DNA of 35,379 nucleotides from Candidatus Symbiothrix sp. (GCA_031261285.1 JAISKM010000065.1:1-35379); one strand, 5' to 3'. Positions 8,631 to 19,191 are shown, counted from the stretch's first letter. Made by a program: numbers and translations. Notes: a model not told the origin generated them from the letters alone.

Positions 8631-11600
8631 TTAATTTTTAATTACTTTCACTTGTTTTCCATTAACTTTCAGGATGTATGTGCCTCGTTTCAAGGTAGAT
8701 AAGTCGAGCGTCGTTTGCTTTTCGGCTGCTGAAAATTGCTGCACTAATTGTCCGTTTATGTTGTAAATTTCAATTTTATCGCCGGCTTGGATGCTTGCGT
8801 TTTCAACCGTGACGGTGCCGGAGGTTGGATTGGGGTAACTTTTGAGTGTGCCATTACCCAGTTTGACGGGGCAGGATTGGAATTGTTGCCCATTTTGTGT
8901 GGTCAGGCGAACGGAATAGTCTGCATCATAATCCTTGCCGGTTGCAAAATACAAATTTCCGGATGTTTCGCCCGCCATATCGACGCCATTCCGCTGCCAT
9001 TGATACGCCACAAAGGTGTGTCCGCCATTGCGCGCAGGGTCGTTGATCACCGACAGCACATCGTCCCAAACCTGCACCACCAGATTGGGCAGGCACGATT
9101 GTTTGAAACTGACGGCAATCGTGTGATTGGCGGTCACATTCGTAAAGATGTAACTGCCGCTTGAAACGGCACCCGCATTATTCACGCCGTCTATCAGCAC
9201 CTGATTGATTTCGTAATAGGTAGTTGGTGTGAACGTGAACGGTTGACTGTTCCCGTGATTAACGGTTTGGTCGGTTGCCGGCGAAATACTGCCGTTAGCA
9301 CCGGCCGAAACACTGATGGTGTATTGCTTTTGCTTGAACGATACCGAAATGGTATGATTGGCAGTGACATTCGTAAACGTATAACTACCCGCCGAAACCG
9401 CCCCCACATTATTCACGCCGTCAATTAACACTTGACTGATTTCATAACCCACATTTGGCGTAAAAGTAAACGTCTGACTGTTTCCGTGCGCAACAATTTG
9501 ATTAGAAGCCGGCGAAATCGCGCCCCCACTTCCCGCCAACACGCTAATCGTGTAAGTATTTTGTATTGCTCTTGCTTGCAAGGTTCTTGCTGCGGTTACG
9601 CTGAAACTGTAAGATTGAAGATTAGAAACTTTTGTAGCACCCTCATACCAACCGTCAAAAGTGTAACCATTTTGGACTGTACAATCAACGGTTGCGGTAG
9701 CACCTGAATTGTAAGTGCCGGAACCTGTTGTGGTGGAGATTCCTGTACCGGATTGGGTTATGATAGTGTATTGGTTTAGTTTGAACGATACGGCAATCGT
9801 ATGAGAAGCCGTTACATTCGCAAAGGTATAACTGCCGGTTGAAACGGCATCGGTATTATTCACTCCGTCTATTAAAACTTGGTCGATTTCGTAACTTGTA
9901 TTAGGCGTAAAGGTAAAAACTTGATTGTCACCATGTGTCACAGTTGGATTAGGTGGTGAAATAGTGCCATTAGCTCCTGCCGACGTCGTGATAATATAAG
10001 TCTTTTGTGTTGCTTTGGCTTGCAATGTTCTCGCTTCAGTCACAGCAAAACTGTAAGATTGATTGCTTGATACTTTTGTAGAACTTTCATACCACCCGTC
10101 AAAAGTGTAACCGCTTTGCACGGTGCAACCAACGGTTGCGGTAGCACCTGAATTGTAAGTGCCGCTACCTGTTGTGGCAGAAATGCCAGTGCCGGATTGA
10201 GTTGTGATAATGTATTGTGTTGGCGGATTTTGTATCGCTCTTGCCTGCAATGTTCTTGCTGCGGTCACAGTGAAACCGTAAGATTGATTGCTTGATACTT
10301 TTGTAGAGCCTTCATACCAACCGTCAAAAGTGTAGCCGCTTTGCACAGTGCAGCCAACGATTGCAGTCGTACCAGAATTGTAAGTGCCGGAACCTGTTGT
10401 AGATGAAATTCCTGTGCCGGATTGGGCAGTGATTGTATATTGTTTTAATTTAAAAGTTACAGAAATGGTGTGATTTGCAGTTACGTTTGAAAACGTATAA
10501 CTGCCATTTGCAACCGCTGTGGTATTATTCACGCCGTCAATTAACACTTGATTGATTTCATAACTACTATTAGGCGCAAAAGTAAACGTTTGACTATTTC
10601 CGTGTATCACGATTTGATTAGAGGATGGTGAAATATTGCCGCCACTTCCTGCGGAAACGGTAATGGTATATTGTTTTAATTTAAAAGTTACAGAAATGGT
10701 GTGATTTGCAGTTACGTTTGAAAACATATAACTGCCATTTGCAACCGCTGTGGTATTATTCACGCCGTCAATTAACACTTGATTTGTGGCATAACCACTA
10801 TTAGGTGTAAAAGTAAAAGTTTGGCTATCGCCTTGATTAACTGTTACGTTACCACTTGGGGAGATAGCACCATTACTTCCTGAGGATGCTGTAATGGTAT
10901 ATGTTTGAATGTTTTGCTGTTGGTATTTAAAAACAGGTAATCCCTGATTTGCAGAACCACTGTTTGACATAGCCCAAATAGTACTAAAGTCCCAGCCTAA
11001 ATTAGATTCAATCCATGGTTGTGATTGAAAAGAAGATAATTCCATGTCCTTTCCATCTTTTCCAGTAACATCTGTACTGCTTACTGTTGCACCATTTAAA
11101 ATTATTGTTGATAGTGCATAACAATCGGATATAGAAAGTTGTAAAACATCACTTGCTGTTATTCTCCCTACATAAGAAATATAATCACCACTATTTACGG
11201 TTGCAGTTATACTTGCATTTGCAACAAAACAATTTTTGATAGAGTTTTTAGAAGATCCATTAGAGGGCCTAGATCCGCAAATACCTCCTGCATAAGGATA
11301 ATACGAAGTTGAAGAGGAAATATTACCAAAATTATAGCAATTTGAAATTTGACCATAGAAAGACGCACCAGAAATTCCACCTGCATTAGCAGCAGATTTA
11401 GAAGCATCCGCAGAAATAGTACCGATATTATAGCAATTAGAAATTGGCAAATAATAAGTATCGCCACAGATGCCCCCTGCAGAAGCAACTGATGTGATTA
11501 TTGTAGAAGTAGTCGAAGCTGAAATATTGCCCTCATTATAACAATTTAAAATTGAACTACTAATAACGACTGAATTATCACAATAGGCAGAACCACAAAT

Positions 11601-13157
11601 ACCTCCTGCATACGCCGTCCCTGAGTCTAATGGTTTTCCCGATGATAACGCTGTAATATTTCCTAAATTGTAGCAATCTAAAATTGATTTTGAATCTGAA
11701 TAGGTATAAACTGCATACCCACAAATTCCCCCAATATTGGATTGTATTAAGGATGATGCGGAAATAGTTCCTAAGTTATAGCACTTAGAAATTGCACTTG
11801 ATATAGATTGTCCGCAAATACCTCCAAAATCATGGTAATTTGATGGGGTTGATGTTGAAATACTCCCTAAATTATAACAATTTGAAATTGAGCATTGATT
11901 AGCATCTCCACAAATACCACCAGCATAATTAACTGAAGTTGTAATTGTTGCCGTATTAGAACAATAACTTATTGTTGAATTCTTGGCTGCTCCGCAAATG
12001 CCACCTATTGATCCAGATGAAGCAGATAGAGTTCCTTTTACCGCTAAATTTTGGACGGTAGCATTAGATAAATATCCAAATACACCGCGCGTATTGTTTA
12101 GTTCAATTTCATGTTTTCCACCATCAAAAATTCCGCTAAATGGTTTAGTGTCGGAATTGCTGATAAATGTAGTTAATGCATTTGAACCTGTTAAGTCATT
12201 AGTAAGCAAAAAATACTTGCCGGAATAGGTCGTGCCACTATTTACCGAAGTAGCCAAAGTTTCCATATCTGCTTTGCTGGAAATCAGATAAGGCGATGTT
12301 TGTGTACCCGAGCCACCACTGTATGCAGGGAGTGTGTTTATTTTGAATGTCACAGAAATCGTATGATTAGCCGTGATATTAGTAAAAGTATAACTGCCAT
12401 TTGAAACGGCATTGGGATTATTTACGCCGTCTATTAGCACTTGGTCAATTTCGTAGCCTGTATTTGGCGTAAAAGTAAATATTTGACTACCGCCATGATT
12501 AATGGACACACTGCCACTTGGCGAAATATTGCCGTTGCTTCCTGCGGATGCTGTCATAGTGTATTGACTTGATGGTACAAACTCCATAATATTTGAGAAG
12601 TCTTTCCATTGTGTCGCTACTCTGTAGGTCGATACTGAACCTGTTGGCACATACAAAGTGCAGGTATTTTTATTAACAGAGGAAAAGACACCTTCACCTA
12701 AAAGTGCAGGAGTGGCATTATGAACATATATGGAGGTAAGAGAACTGCAATATTGAAAAGCACCAGGTCCAATGCGTGTAACGCTGTTGCCAATGGTAAC
12801 AGAGGTGAGACCACTGCAAGACCGAAAAACAGTCTCCCCAATTTCTGTAACACTGTTAGGAATGGAAATAGTGGTAAGACCGCTGCATCCTAAAAAAGCA
12901 GAAGCCCCAATACTTGTAGCACCCGTGTTGATGACCACTGTATTAATAGCAGAGAGGGAAGAATACCAAGGTAAAGTATTCTGAAAATAATAATTTGTCA
13001 TTGTGCCTGTACCGCTAATGGTAAGGGTATAGTTTGAGGAAGTACCGCTAAGCGTCCATATGAGGTTAGCCCCGCAAGAGCCGGTGTCTACGATTTGAGC
13101 AAATGTGCTTATTGTTGAAAAGAAGCAAATAAATAAAGTAATTAATATTTTCTTCAT
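8631..13157 (-). CDS. Giant modular surface protein: BspA LRR, GLUG-type repeats, bacterial/InlB B-type repeats, T9SS sorting domain
   Basis: LRR (GCSGLTTISIPNSVTEIG), GGICG...ISNCYN repeats, SGSNGNISPSG...ANHTISVTFK repeats, GYTFDGWYEGSTKVSSNQSY repeats, C-terminal SYPNPTSGTVTVENASIQAGDKIEIYNINGQLVQQF...GTYILKVNGKQVKVIKN. Confidence 0.92.
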   Translation of the reverse strand: MKKILITLFICFFSTISTFAQIVDTGSCGANLIWTLSGTSSNYTLTISGTGTMTNYYFQNTLPWYSSLSAINTVVINTGATSIGASAFLGCSGLTTISIPNSVTEIGETVFRSCSGLTSVTIGNSVTRIGPGAFQYCSSLTSIYVHNATPALLGEGVFSSVNKNTCTLYVPTGSVSTYRVATQWKDFSNIMEFVPSSQYTMTASAGSNGNISPSGSVSINHGGSQIFTFTPNTGYEIDQVLIDGVNNPNAVSNGSYTFTNITANHTISVTFKINTLPAYSGGSGTQTSPYLISSKADMETLATSVNSGTTYSGKYFLLTNDLTGSNALTTFISNSDTKPFSGIFDGGKHEIELNNTRGVFGYLSNATVQNLAVKGTLSASSGSIGGICGAAKNSTISYCSNTATITTSVNYAGGICGDANQCSISNCYNLGSISTSTPSNYHDFGGICGQSISSAISKCYNLGTISASSLIQSNIGGICGYAVYTYSDSKSILDCYNLGNITALSSGKPLDSGTAYAGGICGSAYCDNSVVISSSILNCYNEGNISASTTSTIITSVASAGGICGDTYYLPISNCYNIGTISADASKSAANAGGISGASFYGQISNCYNFGNISSSTSYYPYAGGICGSRPSNGSSKNSIKNCFVANASITATVNSGDYISYVGRITASDVLQLSISDCYALSTIILNGATVSSTDVTGKDGKDMELSSFQSQPWIESNLGWDFSTIWAMSNSGSANQGLPVFKYQQQNIQTYTITASSGSNGAISPSGNVTVNQGDSQTFTFTPNSGYATNQVLIDGVNNTTAVANGSYMFSNVTANHTISVTFKLKQYTITVSAGSGGNISPSSNQIVIHGNSQTFTFAPNSSYEINQVLIDGVNNTTAVANGSYTFSNVTANHTISVTFKLKQYTITAQSGTGISSTTGSGTYNSGTTAIVGCTVQSGYTFDGWYEGSTKVSSNQSYGFTVTAARTLQARAIQNPPTQYIITTQSGTGISATTGSGTYNSGATATVGCTVQSGYTFDGWYESSTKVSSNQSYSFAVTEARTLQAKATQKTYIITTSAGANGTISPPNPTVTHGDNQVFTFTPNTSYEIDQVLIDGVNNTDAVSTGSYTFANVTASHTIAVSFKLNQYTIITQSGTGISTTTGSGTYNSGATATVDCTVQNGYTFDGWYEGATKVSNLQSYSFSVTAARTLQARAIQNTYTISVLAGSGGAISPASNQIVAHGNSQTFTFTPNVGYEISQVLIDGVNNVGAVSAGSYTFTNVTANHTISVSFKQKQYTISVSAGANGSISPATDQTVNHGNSQPFTFTPTTYYEINQVLIDGVNNAGAVSSGSYIFTNVTANHTIAVSFKQSCLPNLVVQVWDDVLSVINDPARNGGHTFVAYQWQRNGVDMAGETSGNLYFATGKDYDADYSVRLTTQNGQQFQSCPVKLGNGTLKSYPNPTSGTVTVENASIQAGDKIEIYNINGQLVQQFSAAEKQTTLDLSTLKRGTYILKVNGKQVKVIKN

Positions 13158-13160
13158 GAT

Positions 13161-13979
13161 TTATGTTGTTTTATATTCTGAAAAATCCAAGCCAAATTGC
13201 CAATCTTTTTTTTTGGCAGAAGTAAATTTCAGATGATTCCAACCATTGTCTTGCGCAATCTTTACAAACTTACTTTTCTCTGAATCAAAGACTTGACAAC
13301 CAAAAATTACGTCAGTTATTGCTTCTTTATTTATATGGTAATCGCCACGTCCTTGTTTCATAATTCGCACCTCATTTTCATATTGCCAATCCAAAGATTT
13401 TGTTTCGACTAAAATTTTCGTCAAGTATCCACCTCCTTTGAAATAATCGTCTCTAACATCATTGAATATAGGGTATTGAATAATATAATTGATAGGATAC
13501 GGTGTCATAAAAAAACTCGTATCTTTAAGTATATCCAATTTCAGTACAATTCCATTATGTTTTTCTGCATAATGTGCCCACAGCAACAAATTGTCTTGTT
13601 GCAGTGAGAAGCAGGATATTCCTAATTCTTGCGTAGCCTCTTTCACTGCTTTATTTGTCAGCTTAAATCTATAGTCTGAATCTTGTATTTTAGTACGAAA
13701 TTCTGTTTTTTGCTTTTCTGTAAGCCCTCTCTCTTTAGCTAATAATTCAACATACAAATCTAATTCATCATCTGAATTATCTGTATCTATGGTCAGTTGA
13801 CAATCAAAAGGGTCATTGAAATCAGTAGGCACAGAAAATCTTATTTTCCCTGATTCTATAATTTTTAATCCTGTATCAAATGTAGTGTATTTATATAATA
13901 CAGGAGGGAGTTCACCGCTCTCTATGATCATCTTCATAACCGTTTCATGATCATCATAATTTATTGAATTATTTTCCAT
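13161..13979 (-). CDS. DUF2971 family protein
   Basis: LYKYTTFDTGLKIIESGKIRFSVPTDFNDPFDCQL ... LLLWAHYAEKHNGIVLKLD ... YENEVRIM. Confidence 0.8.
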   Translation of the reverse strand: MENNSINYDDHETVMKMIIESGELPPVLYKYTTFDTGLKIIESGKIRFSVPTDFNDPFDCQLTIDTDNSDDELDLYVELLAKERGLTEKQKTEFRTKIQDSDYRFKLTNKAVKEATQELGISCFSLQQDNLLLWAHYAEKHNGIVLKLDILKDTSFFMTPYPINYIIQYPIFNDVRDDYFKGGGYLTKILVETKSLDWQYENEVRIMKQGRGDYHINKEAITDVIFGCQVFDSEKSKFVKIAQDNGWNHLKFTSAKKKDWQFGLDFSEYKTT

Positions 13980-14016
13980 ATCTTTCCAAATATTATGTTT
14001 TTAATCATTGATAGTA

Positions 14017-15795
14017 TTAAAACTTCGTGCTTTTTAAAACCTCAAAAATTCTATCTTTAAATTGAAGTGTTCTAATAATATTTCTCACTGGACCATTTTT
14101 GATTGCGCGTTCTTCTTTGATAGCTTTTTTAATTATATCAATAGAGCGATTGAATAGCCCTATTTTTTTATTCTCATCGTCTAGACTTGCTACTATATTT
14201 GAACAATATCTCTCAGCATCTCGTGAATTAAGCCATGGTATTTTCATGCTTTTTGATGCTAATATTCGATATATCATAATTGCATAATATCGAAAAAGTG
14301 CATAATCCGAATTTAACTTTCCTATATCAATCAATTTTTGAAAATTAAATAAAAGATAGTTACTCAAAAAATATGGATAAAAGGTATGATCCTCTTGAAA
14401 TATCTGAAATTCTCGCCGCCTTAATATTTCAGTTGGATTATTATTATAAACAAGATGTGGTGCAGATAAAAAGACCGCAGTAAAAGCCCTGATTTGACTA
14501 TGTAAATTGACAATCCTTGCTTTTTCAATTCGTTGTTCTGAATTGGCGTATTCTTTTGAACGTCTTTCGTAATACAATTTTTCGGGAAGTTCTACTGAAA
14601 TGTGGCTGTAAAATTCTTGCAATCTTTTATGAAATTTTTCAAGAGTAATAAAGGCTTCTTCCGGAACAGGAGTTTGTCTATTAGTTGCGCGAATTATACG
14701 AGTAATAACATCATTATCATTTGTGTGAATTATTTTAACTGGAATGAGAAAATTTGGCGATGATAAAATTGCATTTCTACATTGAAAAATCATATTACTT
14801 GTTTGACACCCATTTACAATTTGAAATTCCCGCATTTCATAATCATTAGAGCCTAAATTTTTAAAATGCTTAGCTACAATTGTTATTCCATTATTTAGCA
14901 AAATAAACTTATCCTGCAATTCTTTTGAATTTATTGTTTCTCCCATTTCTGAATTTACAGCATTATCAAAACCTTGAAAATCCCGAACATTTTCATAAAA
15001 TAAATTTCTTCGCAAATTTTGCTCATTATCACTAATCAATTTCATAAATTCAGGTACTGACAAATAGCCAATATAAGACTGTTCTACATGTTCTATTTTA
15101 TCCAATGATAAATTATTCTTAAAGTTTATAACAACGTCAAACCTATTTTCAATTTCGTTGTAAGCATCTATTATAAAGTCTGCGCCAATAGGATAGATTT
15201 TAACTTCTTTCAATTCAGGAACAACATCTTGTAGGGTTTTTTCTTCTTGTTTTACAATTCCTGCGATAGTATCGCTTGTGGAATCTTTTCCTGTTGTTGC
15301 ATAATACAAATAAATTGAGGGGCTTTGTTTACTCAAATATCTTGAGTTTTCATGTTCAAATAATTCATCATAAATATCCTTAAAATATTTAATTTCATCG
15401 GATAGAGGAATTGACGGTTGTTTAGAAAAGAAATTTTTGACCGCACCTATAAATTTGTACAAATCTCCACTATCGTAGTTTGACGATGTTTTAGATTGTG
15501 TGAAAATAATTTTCACATCCAGATTTTTTGATTTCCTTAAAATTTCCAATTCTTCTTTTGCTAAAACCAGATTATTATTGACAATTAGAGCAATACCGTC
15601 TATGCCGAAATTACTACCATTATCAACATCAAGTTCTTTTATACTTGTGGTGTCACCAAATGCTTCCGGATGCAGTTTGGATACAATCACATAATTGACT
15701 AAATATTCAAAAACTTTTGTTTCTGCTAAATCTGACAATTTAAAATCAGATTTAAATTCTTGAAGAATTCCATTAATAAACTTATTTTCTACCAT
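14017..15795 (-). CDS. AIPR (abortive infection phage resistance) family protein
   Basis: FILLNNGITIVAKHFKNLGSNDYEMREFQIVNGCQTSNMIFQ is the AIPR signature; N-terminus has GIDGIAL...VKIIFTQSKTS suggestive of a QxK nuclease-like fold. Confidence 0.85.
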   Translation of the reverse strand: MVENKFINGILQEFKSDFKLSDLAETKVFEYLVNYVIVSKLHPEAFGDTTSIKELDVDNGSNFGIDGIALIVNNNLVLAKEELEILRKSKNLDVKIIFTQSKTSSNYDSGDLYKFIGAVKNFFSKQPSIPLSDEIKYFKDIYDELFEHENSRYLSKQSPSIYLYYATTGKDSTSDTIAGIVKQEEKTLQDVVPELKEVKIYPIGADFIIDAYNEIENRFDVVINFKNNLSLDKIEHVEQSYIGYLSVPEFMKLISDNEQNLRRNLFYENVRDFQGFDNAVNSEMGETINSKELQDKFILLNNGITIVAKHFKNLGSNDYEMREFQIVNGCQTSNMIFQCRNAILSSPNFLIPVKIIHTNDNDVITRIIRATNRQTPVPEEAFITLEKFHKRLQEFYSHISVELPEKLYYERRSKEYANSEQRIEKARIVNLHSQIRAFTAVFLSAPHLVYNNNPTEILRRREFQIFQEDHTFYPYFLSNYLLFNFQKLIDIGKLNSDYALFRYYAIMIYRILASKSMKIPWLNSRDAERYCSNIVASLDDENKKIGLFNRSIDIIKKAIKEERAIKNGPVRNIIRTLQFKDRIFEVLKSTKF

Positions 15796-15827
15796 AATAC
15801 CTATATTTTAAATTAATACTTTTACTT

Positions 15828-17234
15828 TTAAAGAATTTTTAATCTATCTCTCGCCTCTCTCACCCCCTGCCCCGCAGCCTTCTGATACCACTTCCTGGCA
15901 TTCGACTTACTTTGCTTCACGCCATAGCCAAATTCATAGAGCAGCCCCAAATTGTATTGCGCGGGCGCATAACCTTGATTGGCGGCGTTCTGATACAGTC
16001 GTGCGGCTTCTGCGTAGTTTTTTTGCTGTTCGTATTGGATGCCTTGCCGATTCCATGCTTTGGCATTTTCGGTAGCCGTGCGTTGCAATTCTGCTTTCAG
16101 TTCCACGATTTTCCCTTCTTCCACTTCTATTTCTTGCCGGTAGGATTGATAACCGCCCGCTTGCAATTCTATCGTATGCCGCCCCATTAGTACATTTTGA
16201 ATGATAGCCGGCGTCGTTTCTTTTTGTTTGACACCATCTATCATAAGGACAGCATCCACTACGTTTGAACTGATATTCAACGAGCCATAGATAGGCGTAG
16301 GTGCTTGCAGAGGGATTGTTTGGTTTTCGCCTGCTTTCACTTCAATGGAGGTAATCGAGGGACGGTGCGCCGGTTTTTTGACTTCCACTTTATACAGACC
16401 CGGCATCAGGCGACCGCTCCACGTGCTTGCCGCTTTGCGTTCGTCATTGACATAAATAGCACCGCCGCCGCTCAAGGTAATTACGGCAAAAGCGGGTTGT
16501 AATTCAGGCGTTAGATAGAATTTTTCGGATGCTTTTATCTCAACTTGCCCGCTCAGCGGATGATACATCGGGGCTTCAATCGTGTATTGATGCTTGCCGT
16601 AAGAAAGCAACTTTTGGAACGCACCGCCGGTAAATGGTTCAGACGGATTGCCGTCTATTTTTATCGTAGCGCCTTCAATGGGGCAATTGACAACAAGGTA
16701 TTGCAACGCCACATTTTCGTTGATAACGGTAGTGGTGGTGCCGGATTTCAGTTTCATAATATAGACGGTGGCTTCACGCAACGGTTCGCCAAAATTGTAA
16801 TTGCGCACCACGCCCAGGTCTTTGTGCTGAATGGTAAGGCGTTGCGTGCCCGGTGGCAACCACACCCAAATTTCGCCTGTGCCTTGCTTGGAGTTGACTA
16901 TGCCGATAGAGCCTGCATCAAAAGTCATATCTTGCAATTTCAAAGGCGTTTCTATCTTCACAATTGCACATACCTTGTTATTTTGGTCGGTGCGCGGGTC
17001 GGTAATGCGTGCCGATTGGTCGGTTTCATCTATCGCAAAACTTTCTACTGCGATGTTTTGCGAAAACGCTATTGTGCTGAATAACAGCATGATGATTGTG
17101 AGAAAACCCTTCTGCAACACTTGTGTGTAACTTCTGAGGTTGCTTATAAGGCTTTCAGCCTTACTGTTTGCTATAATCAACCCTTTTTGCATCACTATTT
17201 TATTATTAAAAATTTGAAATGTCATATAAGCCAA
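15828..17234 (-). CDS. PEGA-domain and Sel1-repeat protein
   Basis: YGSLNISSNVVDAVLMIDGVKQKETTPAIIQNVLMGRHTIELQAGGYQSYRQEIEVEEGK (PEGA); AAQYNLGLLYEFGYGVKQSKSNARKWYQKAAGQG (Sel1). Confidence 0.85.
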   Translation of the reverse strand: MAYMTFQIFNNKIVMQKGLIIANSKAESLISNLRSYTQVLQKGFLTIIMLLFSTIAFSQNIAVESFAIDETDQSARITDPRTDQNNKVCAIVKIETPLKLQDMTFDAGSIGIVNSKQGTGEIWVWLPPGTQRLTIQHKDLGVVRNYNFGEPLREATVYIMKLKSGTTTTVINENVALQYLVVNCPIEGATIKIDGNPSEPFTGGAFQKLLSYGKHQYTIEAPMYHPLSGQVEIKASEKFYLTPELQPAFAVITLSGGGAIYVNDERKAASTWSGRLMPGLYKVEVKKPAHRPSITSIEVKAGENQTIPLQAPTPIYGSLNISSNVVDAVLMIDGVKQKETTPAIIQNVLMGRHTIELQAGGYQSYRQEIEVEEGKIVELKAELQRTATENAKAWNRQGIQYEQQKNYAEAARLYQNAANQGYAPAQYNLGLLYEFGYGVKQSKSNARKWYQKAAGQGVREARDRLKIL

Positions 17235-19125
17235 AATCGGGGTCTTTCTCCGGCTGCCATGTGCGAATATGGATGACCGGCTCTTCCGTTTTGTTCAAAT
17301 CCACCATCAGAAACAGATAGCCCGTGTCGCCGTAAGTCGTTGAGAAATAGTCCTGTTTCAACTGAATGCCGTAGATTTCACTACCTGTGCCGGCTTTCTT
17401 TACGCCCGTGTCTGTAAATTTCAGATTGACGTATTCGTTGCTTTTGAACACCGTGTTGAGTTTTTTCAGGTATTCTTCTTTCGTGTATTGTGTCAATTTT
17501 GTTTGGTTGGACGGCAAAGCATATTTCGCATTGTCCGCGCCCACGTGATTTTTCACTGTTTTGCCCACGATTATCAAGGCATTATCCGAAAATATCGACT
17601 CGATATAATCCAAGCGCTTCAAAGCATACGCCGTTTTGTAATTCTCAATAAAATTGATGATTGCCAAACGTGAATATTCGCCCCATTGGTCGTATTTCAT
17701 AATATCATCGCTCGTATTCGCCGACAACGCAAACGACAGCGACCGAATTTTGCCCTCACTTTCCGAGATGTTAAACACCACATCTTCGACAAATGCACGC
17801 CGGTTGTTGCTGAAACTAAACCGCATCGGCAGCGACCGCGCCAATATGCCATCCTCAAATTTCACAAACGAATACGTCGGTTTGGAAAGAATGACCGCAC
17901 GTCCATAGCGCACCAATTTTGTAAAAATATCGTAACCCTCTGCCGTGAAACAATCGCGCACCGATTCATAATTTTTGGTGCGGATGGCCGTTTCGACACG
18001 TTCCAATAACGGCAAATAATCCGAACCGTCCGTAGGGGCGACCCTTGCGGTCGCCCTTACCCCAACGGTCGTCCCATCCGCAATGTTTTGGGCAACCGTA
18101 TTTGGGACAACCGTATTTTTGGTAATTGCATTTTGAACAACCACATTTGGGGCGACCGCATTTTGAACAACCGTATTCAGGGCGACCGTATTTTGAACAA
18201 CCGCATTCAGGGCGACCGCAAGGGTCGCCCCTACGGGGTTTGTTAACGACACATTGGCATAACTTTTTTTGAAAATAATTGGTTCTACCTTATTTAACAC
18301 ATCATTGACTTCGTTGTCAATTTTCCATTCGTTCTCGAAGGCGTATTCGATTTTCAGCCGCACATCCTTGTGCTGTGTGGTGTCGCCAACCAATTCTGCC
18401 ATGCCTTTGCCGTCTTTTGCGCCGGTGACCAACGACCAATTTCGTCCGTCGAAAAACGAATAGTCGCAATTCACTACCGGATGGTTTTTGTAGGTAATTT
18501 TTAATAGATAGCGTGTCAGATTTTCATCCGGCTGTTTTTCCGTGACTTCAAAATCAAGATTTTCAATGAGTTCATTGATTTGTCGAGGCAAAAAAACATC
18601 CAATTTCTGCGTTTTATCTGCAATCGACATCGTAATACTTTCTGAATTTGGAAGACTTTGTAGCAACATCAATGCCCAATAATAATCCCGCAACGCATCT
18701 GCTATCTGATATTTTGATTCCGCCACCAGGGCTTCTTTCACAAACTCTTTCACTTTGTGTTCGCGCTCGTTAAATATTTTCCCGACTTCGCTTTTTTTGA
18801 CAAAGCGGAACACATGCACTTCCGGCTCTTCGCCCCAACTCAAAATCTCGGTGTTTTTGATGGTGGCGTTGGAATGGGTTTGCACCAAATTATTGACATA
18901 TTCTTTAAAATCAGTCTTCTTACCGTTCGTTTTTTGTTCGGAATAAACACTAAATTTACTCGCAACATTGACGGAAATACTGCCAATTAGCATCGACAGC
19001 GCCTCTTTATCCGCCAATGCAGTCGTTTTGCCAACGCCTTCGCCCCAATAGTAATGAGGGTTTTTCTTAATTTCGTCTACCGATTGTGAAAAAGCCGGTT
19101 GGACGCACAAGCATCCAATCAGCAT
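17206..19125 (-). CDS. Exported LPP20-like protein carrying an in-frame repeat insertion
   Basis: SVDEIKKNPHYYWGEGVGKTTALADKEALSMLI; the likely start is MLIGCLCVQPAFSQS at 19125 because the ORF upstream to 19236 is made of palindromic repeats. Confidence 0.65.
   Translation of the reverse strand: MLIGCLCVQPAFSQSVDEIKKNPHYYWGEGVGKTTALADKEALSMLIGSISVNVASKFSVYSEQKTNGKKTDFKEYVNNLVQTHSNATIKNTEILSWGEEPEVHVFRFVKKSEVGKIFNEREHKVKEFVKEALVAESKYQIADALRDYYWALMLLQSLPNSESITMSIADKTQKLDVFLPRQINELIENLDFEVTEKQPDENLTRYLLKITYKNHPVVNCDYSFFDGRNWSLVTGAKDGKGMAELVGDTTQHKDVRLKIEYAFENEWKIDNEVNDVLNKVEPIIFKKSYANVSLTNPVGATLAVALNAVVQNTVALNTVVQNAVAPNVVVQNAITKNTVVPNTVAQNIADGTTVGVRATARVAPTDGSDYLPLLERVETAIRTKNYESVRDCFTAEGYDIFTKLVRYGRAVILSKPTYSFVKFEDGILARSLPMRFSFSNNRRAFVEDVVFNISESEGKIRSLSFALSANTSDDIMKYDQWGEYSRLAIINFIENYKTAYALKRLDYIESIFSDNALIIVGKTVKNHVGADNAKYALPSNQTKLTQYTKEEYLKKLNTVFKSNEYVNLKFTDTGVKKAGTGSEIYGIQLKQDYFSTTYGDTGYLFLMVDLNKTEEPVIHIRTWQPEKDPDFGLYDISNF
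18031..18236. repeat. Tandem ~30-bp array flanked by inverted copies of a palindrome (GTAGGGGCGACCCTTGCGGTCGCCC)
   Basis: Flanks at 18031-18060 and 18210-18235 are reverse complements; between them degenerate 30-bp units (GGGCGACCGTATTTTGAACAACCGTATTCA) translate to (ALNTVVQNAV)n. Confidence 0.85.
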
Positions 19126-19131
19126 TAATGT

Positions 19132-19191
19132 CCGCAGGTTTCGCTTCGCTCCACCTGCGGTTATGCAAATCTCACGCCTCCGGCGTTGCAA
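19132..19191. repeat. Two-hairpin interspersed element, copy a
   Basis: CCGCAGGTTTCGCTTCGCTCCACCTGCGGTTATGCAAATCTCACGCCTCCGGCGTTGCAA; aligns with 24088-24143. Confidence 0.6.

Noticed and set aside
18031-18236. Possible CRISPR-like array
   Set aside because: The repeats are degenerate 30-bp tandem units without spacers, lie in frame inside a CDS, and no cas genes are present.
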